This document shows, in pieces, positions 5,806 to 8,187 of a DNA stretch of 8,187 nt. A program made the position numbers and the translations under genes. The notes under the pieces are model-generated. The model did not search any database, was not told the DNA's origin, and was given only the letters and a program-made list of their open reading frames with translations. Source of the stretch: an uncultured Candidatus Melainabacteria bacterium (GTDB lineage Bacteria > Cyanobacteriota > Vampirovibrionia > Gastranaerophilales > Gastranaerophilaceae). How positions within the stretch are numbered: position 1 is the stretch's first letter; each line of letters begins with the position of its first letter. Location: NCBI GenBank assembly GCA_934693215.1, contig CAKUVB010000075.1, forward strand, positions 1 to 8,187, read 5' to 3'.

Positions 5806-6777
5806 ATGCCAGTGTTGGATATGTGCAAATTAGCTAGTGAAGTTTTTGATATAGAGGCAAAAGCAATTCTAAAATTAAAGGATTCTTTGGGGATAGATTT
5901 TGATAAGGCAATTGATATTTTGTACAATACAAAAGGTAAAGTTATTATTACCGGTATGGGGAAATCAGGTCTTATTGGTAAAAAAATTGCAGCTACTTTG
6001 ACCTCTACTGGTACACCTTCTTATTTCTTGCACCCTGCAGAAAGTACACATGGTGACTCAGGTATTATAACAAGAGATGATGTTGTAATTGCTATTTCAA
6101 ATAGTGGTGAAACTCAAGAATTGTTAAATCTTTTACCTTTGATTAAAAGATTTGGAGTTCAAATAATTTCAATGACTGGTAATATGGAGTCAACATTGGC
6201 AAAAGCTGGTAATGTTGTTTTGAATATTGCGGTTGAAAAAGAGGCTTGTCCTCTAGGTAAAGCTCCAACTGCCAGTACAACTGCAACATTAGCAATGGGT
6301 GATGCTCTTGCTGTTTGTTTGCTTAAAAAGCGTGGGTTTACAGAAGAAGATTTCTTGATATATCACCCGGGAGGAGCTTTGGGCAAAGGTATTAAGTTCC
6401 ATGTTGAAGATTTGATGTTAAAAGAAAACTTACCTATTGCAGATGAAAATATTTTATTCACAGATTTAATAAAACTGATATCAGAACATAAACTTGGTAT
6501 GGCAATAATTACAGACGATGCAGGACGATTGTCTGGTATTTTAACAGATGGAGATATTAGACGTGTAGTTGTAAAATATAGTTCTGATATTACACATTTA
6601 AAAGCAAAAGAAGTTATGACGATTAATCCTAAAACTGTTGCACAACAAGATTTTGCTGCAAGTGCACTACATTTAATGGAAAAATATTCAATTACGGCTT
6701 TGGCTGTTGTAGATGATGATAACAAGCCTATTGGAGTTGTACATATTCATGATTTATTGAAAGCTGGAGTGGTTTAA
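5806..6777 (+). CDS. kdsD: D-arabinose-5-phosphate isomerase (SIS domain plus two CBS domains)
   Basis: KdsD converts D-ribulose 5-phosphate to D-arabinose 5-phosphate, the first committed step to Kdo, the sugar joining lipid A to the LPS core. The 323 residues match the 328 of the E. coli enzyme in layout. A SIS sugar-isomerase domain covers about 35-185, with GMGKSG (50-55) and SNSGET (98-103), and two CBS domains lie near 205-260 and 270-323. K53, H82, E105 and H187 (the last in YHPGGALGK) have the same spacing as E. coli K59, H88, E111 and H193, the proposed active-site residues. The ATG follows GGAGAGG by five bases. The next gene, kdsC, begins 2 bases after the stop and acts two steps later in the same pathway, which supports kdsD over the paralogues gutQ and kpsF. 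Confidence 0.96.
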   Translation: MPVLDMCKLASEVFDIEAKAILKLKDSLGIDFDKAIDILYNTKGKVIITGMGKSGLIGKKIAATLTSTGTPSYFLHPAESTHGDSGIITRDDVVIAISNSGETQELLNLLPLIKRFGVQIISMTGNMESTLAKAGNVVLNIAVEKEACPLGKAPTASTTATLAMGDALAVCLLKKRGFTEEDFLIYHPGGALGKGIKFHVEDLMLKENLPIADENILFTDLIKLISEHKLGMAIITDDAGRLSGILTDGDIRRVVVKYSSDITHLKAKEVMTINPKTVAQQDFAASALHLMEKYSITALAVVDDDNKPIGVVHIHDLLKAGVV

Positions 6778-6779
6778 TT

Positions 6780-7310
6780 ATGGATTTATCAAAGATAAAA
6801 GTTTTAGCCTTAGATGTTGATGGCGTTTTGACAGATGGTAGTCTAACTTTTTCTCAAAATGGTGAGGAGTTAAAAACATTTAATGCAAAAGATGGTCAAG
6901 GGATTGTTTGTTTAAATAAGGCTGGCTTTATTACAGTAATCATTACTGCTCGTAAAAATGGTACAGTAGAACATAGAGCTAAGAATTTGGGTATTAAAGA
7001 ATTGCATCAAGGTGTAAAATTTAAGCTTCCGGTATTAGAACAAATTTTAGATAAATATGGCTTAACTTTTGAGAATGTTGCTTATATGGGTGATGATTTA
7101 CCTGATGTCTGTATTTTAGAAAAAGTTGGTTTGTCTTGTTGTCCAAATGATGCAGTACAAGAAGTTCAAAAAGTATGCAAGTTCAAATCAAAATATAACG
7201 GTGGTAGAGGTGCAGTAAGAGAAGTTTGTGATGCTATTTTAAGAGGTCATAATATAGAGCCTCTTGATATCGTAAAAAAATCACAACAAGAAGCTTCAAA
7301 ACAAGGTTAA
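6780..7310 (+). CDS. kdsC: 3-deoxy-D-manno-octulosonate-8-phosphate phosphatase
   Basis: KdsC is a capless HAD phosphatase that removes phosphate from Kdo-8-phosphate to give free Kdo; the family acts as a tetramer in the cytoplasm. The protein has 176 residues, a usual family length. Motif I is LDVDGVLTDG with D12 and D14. FNAKDGQGI (34-42) is a KdsC signature. Motif II is IITAR with T56 (many relatives have TGR). Motif III lysine is probably K82, after HQG. Motif IV is MGDDLPD with D105, D106 and D109. The C-terminal GGRGAVREVC (141-150) is the tail segment that completes the neighbouring subunit's active site. It is 2 bases from kdsD, with GGAG at 6766-6769 inside the kdsD end, so the pair is coupled. 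The last 15 bases overlap the end of rnhB on the other strand. Confidence 0.95.
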   Translation: MDLSKIKVLALDVDGVLTDGSLTFSQNGEELKTFNAKDGQGIVCLNKAGFITVIITARKNGTVEHRAKNLGIKELHQGVKFKLPVLEQILDKYGLTFENVAYMGDDLPDVCILEKVGLSCCPNDAVQEVQKVCKFKSKYNGGRGAVREVCDAILRGHNIEPLDIVKKSQQEASKQG

Positions 7311-7940
7311 TTGTTTTTCAAAATGTTTTTTTAAAAAAGATTTTCTGTGGTATTTTGTTAAACCAAATTTGTCTATAGCATCAAGATGTTGTTTTGTTAG
7401 GTAGCCGGCATTTTGTTTCCAGTTGTATTCTGGACATTCTTCATCAAGTTTTTGCATATATCTATCACGAGTAACCTTTGCTAATATGCTTGCAGCAGCT
7501 ATTGAGGCAGATTTGCTATCACCTTTTATTATAAATTTTTGGGGGTATGTAAAATCTCTTATTAGTTTGTTTCCATCAACCAACACAAGTAAATTTTCTT
7601 TTTTTATTTCTTCAATAACACTTTCGCAAGCAAGTTTCATCGCTTTGAGTGAACAAGCTAAAATATTATACTTTTCGATATCTTCAACTTCAATACATAC
7701 GGTTTTGTTTATTGTTTCATTTAGCACAAAATCGTAAAGATATTCTCTTTTTTTTGCTGAAAGTTTTTTAGAATCATTAAGTATAGATAATTCGTCTAGT
7801 ATTTTATTATTAACTTTAGGGAAATATACTGCACTTGCAAATACCCCACCAGCTGCAGGACCTCTGCCAGCTTCATCTGTACCTATGACTGAAGCTTTGA
7901 ACAATGTATCAAAGTCAAAAAGTGTTTTAGAATTTTCCAT
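7296..7940 (-). CDS. rnhB: ribonuclease HII with C-terminal clamp-type peptide
   Basis: RNase HII cuts RNA in RNA-DNA hybrids and nicks 5' to single ribonucleotides in DNA, starting ribonucleotide excision repair. The 214 residues contain the family core. D22-E23 lie in GTDEAGRGP, which includes the G25-R26-G27 motif that reads the ribose 2'-OH. D122 is in LVDGN, and D141 precedes the SIAAASILAKVTRDR block (145-159). Y180 in NAGY is the tyrosine that stacks at the junction. The protein ends in QLTLF (210-214), which matches the bacterial sliding-clamp binding consensus QL[SD]LF closely. The ATG at 7940 has no clear Shine-Dalgarno; a TATGAT at 7952-7957 on the minus strand would give a very short leader, so leaderless or weak initiation is possible. 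No better downstream start keeps the catalytic D22-E23. Confidence 0.95.
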   Translation of the reverse strand: MENSKTLFDFDTLFKASVIGTDEAGRGPAAGGVFASAVYFPKVNNKILDELSILNDSKKLSAKKREYLYDFVLNETINKTVCIEVEDIEKYNILACSLKAMKLACESVIEEIKKENLLVLVDGNKLIRDFTYPQKFIIKGDSKSASIAAASILAKVTRDRYMQKLDEECPEYNWKQNAGYLTKQHLDAIDKFGLTKYHRKSFLKKHFEKQLTLF

Positions 7941-7982
7941 AAATAAAGTTTATCATAAATTATGGTTAATAATTCGTTACAA

Positions 7983-8012
7983 AAAGTCAATTTTTTAGAT
8001 AAAAATGACTTT
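7983..8012. repeat. inverted repeat in the divergent gap between rnhB and the right-edge gene
   Basis: AAAGTCA, bulged A, TTTTT (7983-7995) pairs with AAAAA, TGACTTT (8001-8012) around a TAGAT loop: 12 base pairs with one bulge. The outer seven pairs are not simple A/T runs, which makes chance less likely. It sits mid-way between rnhB (start 7940) and the gene at 8051, where an operator could act on both. TTGACT on the minus strand (7985-7990) falls within its left part. No confident promoter was found for the right-hand gene; a TATATT lies at 8031-8036. Confidence 0.4.
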
Positions 8013-8050
8013 ATATATGTGAAGGTTAATTATATTGAAAGGTTATACTT

Positions 8051-8187
8051 ATGGGAATAGGTAGCATTGGTGGAAGTTATTTAAACTTTATCTTGGGAAC
8101 AGGTAATGAAGAAGTTGCAAATGGTATAAAAACAAGAATTGCAAATCGAAAGACAACCGGACAAAATTATTTATCAGCTTTAGCCTC
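8051..8187 (+). CDS. unidentified protein, N-terminal 45 residues (cut by right edge)
   Basis: An ATG at 8051 opens a frame that runs to the window end without a stop (45 full codons plus two bases). GAAAGG at 8037-8042 gives an eight-base Shine-Dalgarno spacing. The visible part starts with a Gly/Ser/Ile-rich segment (MGIGSIGGSY), then a short hydrophobic LNFILG, then a hydrophilic part with GNEEVANG and several Lys/Arg. I see no signal peptide and do not recognise a family. The gene is divergent from rnhB. The real length and function cannot be judged from this fragment. Confidence 0.6.
   Translation, partial: MGIGSIGGSYLNFILGTGNEEVANGIKTRIANRKTTGQNYLSALA

Noticed and set aside
6363..6725. 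Minus-strand open frame of 120 codons inside kdsD
   Set aside because: It is antisense to the well-conserved KdsD CBS region and has no ribosome-binding site or recognisable domain.
7298..7317. Hairpin AAAACAA/TTGTTTT followed by Ts after kdsC as an intrinsic terminator
   Set aside because: The stem has only two G/C pairs, spans the kdsC stop codon and lies inside rnhB; too weak to call as a terminator.
7423..7737. Plus-strand open frame of 104 codons inside rnhB
   Set aside because: It is fully antisense to RNase HII catalytic sequence; the Ser/Phe-rich translation is typical of a shadow frame.
1..8187. Search for CRISPR arrays, tRNA or rRNA genes, insertion sequences, toxin-antitoxin or phage-defence systems
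   Set aside because: No spaced direct repeats, no cloverleaf or rRNA-like segments, no transposase or integrase frames and no recognisable defence genes were seen; coding density by housekeeping genes leaves little room for them.

Overview
The window is an AT-rich, gene-dense bacterial chromosomal segment. It uses ATG starts (one GTG), has clear Shine-Dalgarno sites before most genes, and has intergenic gaps of 2 to 150 bases. Two pathway markers narrow the source. LL-diaminopimelate aminotransferase (DapL) makes the lysine/peptidoglycan precursor by the route used in cyanobacteria, plants, chlamydiae and some others. KdsD plus KdsC make 3-deoxy-D-manno-octulosonate (Kdo), so the cell probably has an LPS-bearing outer membrane. 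With the low GC and strong Shine-Dalgarno use, I favour a non-photosynthetic cyanobacterial relative (Melainabacteria/Vampirovibrionia, e.g. gut Gastranaerophilales). This assignment is an inference, not proven by the sequence.

Layout. Positions 1-642 (minus) hold a PHP-domain phosphoesterase, cut by the left edge, with a long acidic N-terminal tail. Divergent from it is a five-gene plus-strand run (716-4067) with gaps of 2-17 bases: a six-helix membrane protein, a 75-residue zinc-ribbon protein, RNase PH (rph), an exported calcineurin-type phosphoesterase with an eroded active site, and a phosphoglycolate-phosphatase-type HAD hydrolase. This run converges on dapL (minus, 4128-5312), and a strong small hairpin separates the two. 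Upstream of dapL on the same strand is a 96-residue protein with a STAS-like sequence pattern. Divergent from that gene is the kdsD-kdsC pair (plus, 5806-7310), which converges with and overlaps rnhB (minus, 7296-7940; RNase HII) by 15 bases. A further plus-strand gene starts at 8051 and runs off the right edge.

How the genes fit together. KdsD isomerises ribulose-5-phosphate to arabinose-5-phosphate and KdsC removes phosphate from Kdo-8-phosphate; together they bracket KdsA, which is not in the window. DapL feeds the cell wall. RNase PH and RNase HII handle tRNA 3' ends and misincorporated ribonucleotides. Most of the window is housekeeping. I found no mobile element, CRISPR array, tRNA, rRNA or defence system. 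The points most worth a second look are the degenerate metallophosphoesterase, the beta-clamp-type peptide at the very end of RNase HII, the STAS-like small protein, and several inverted repeats between genes.
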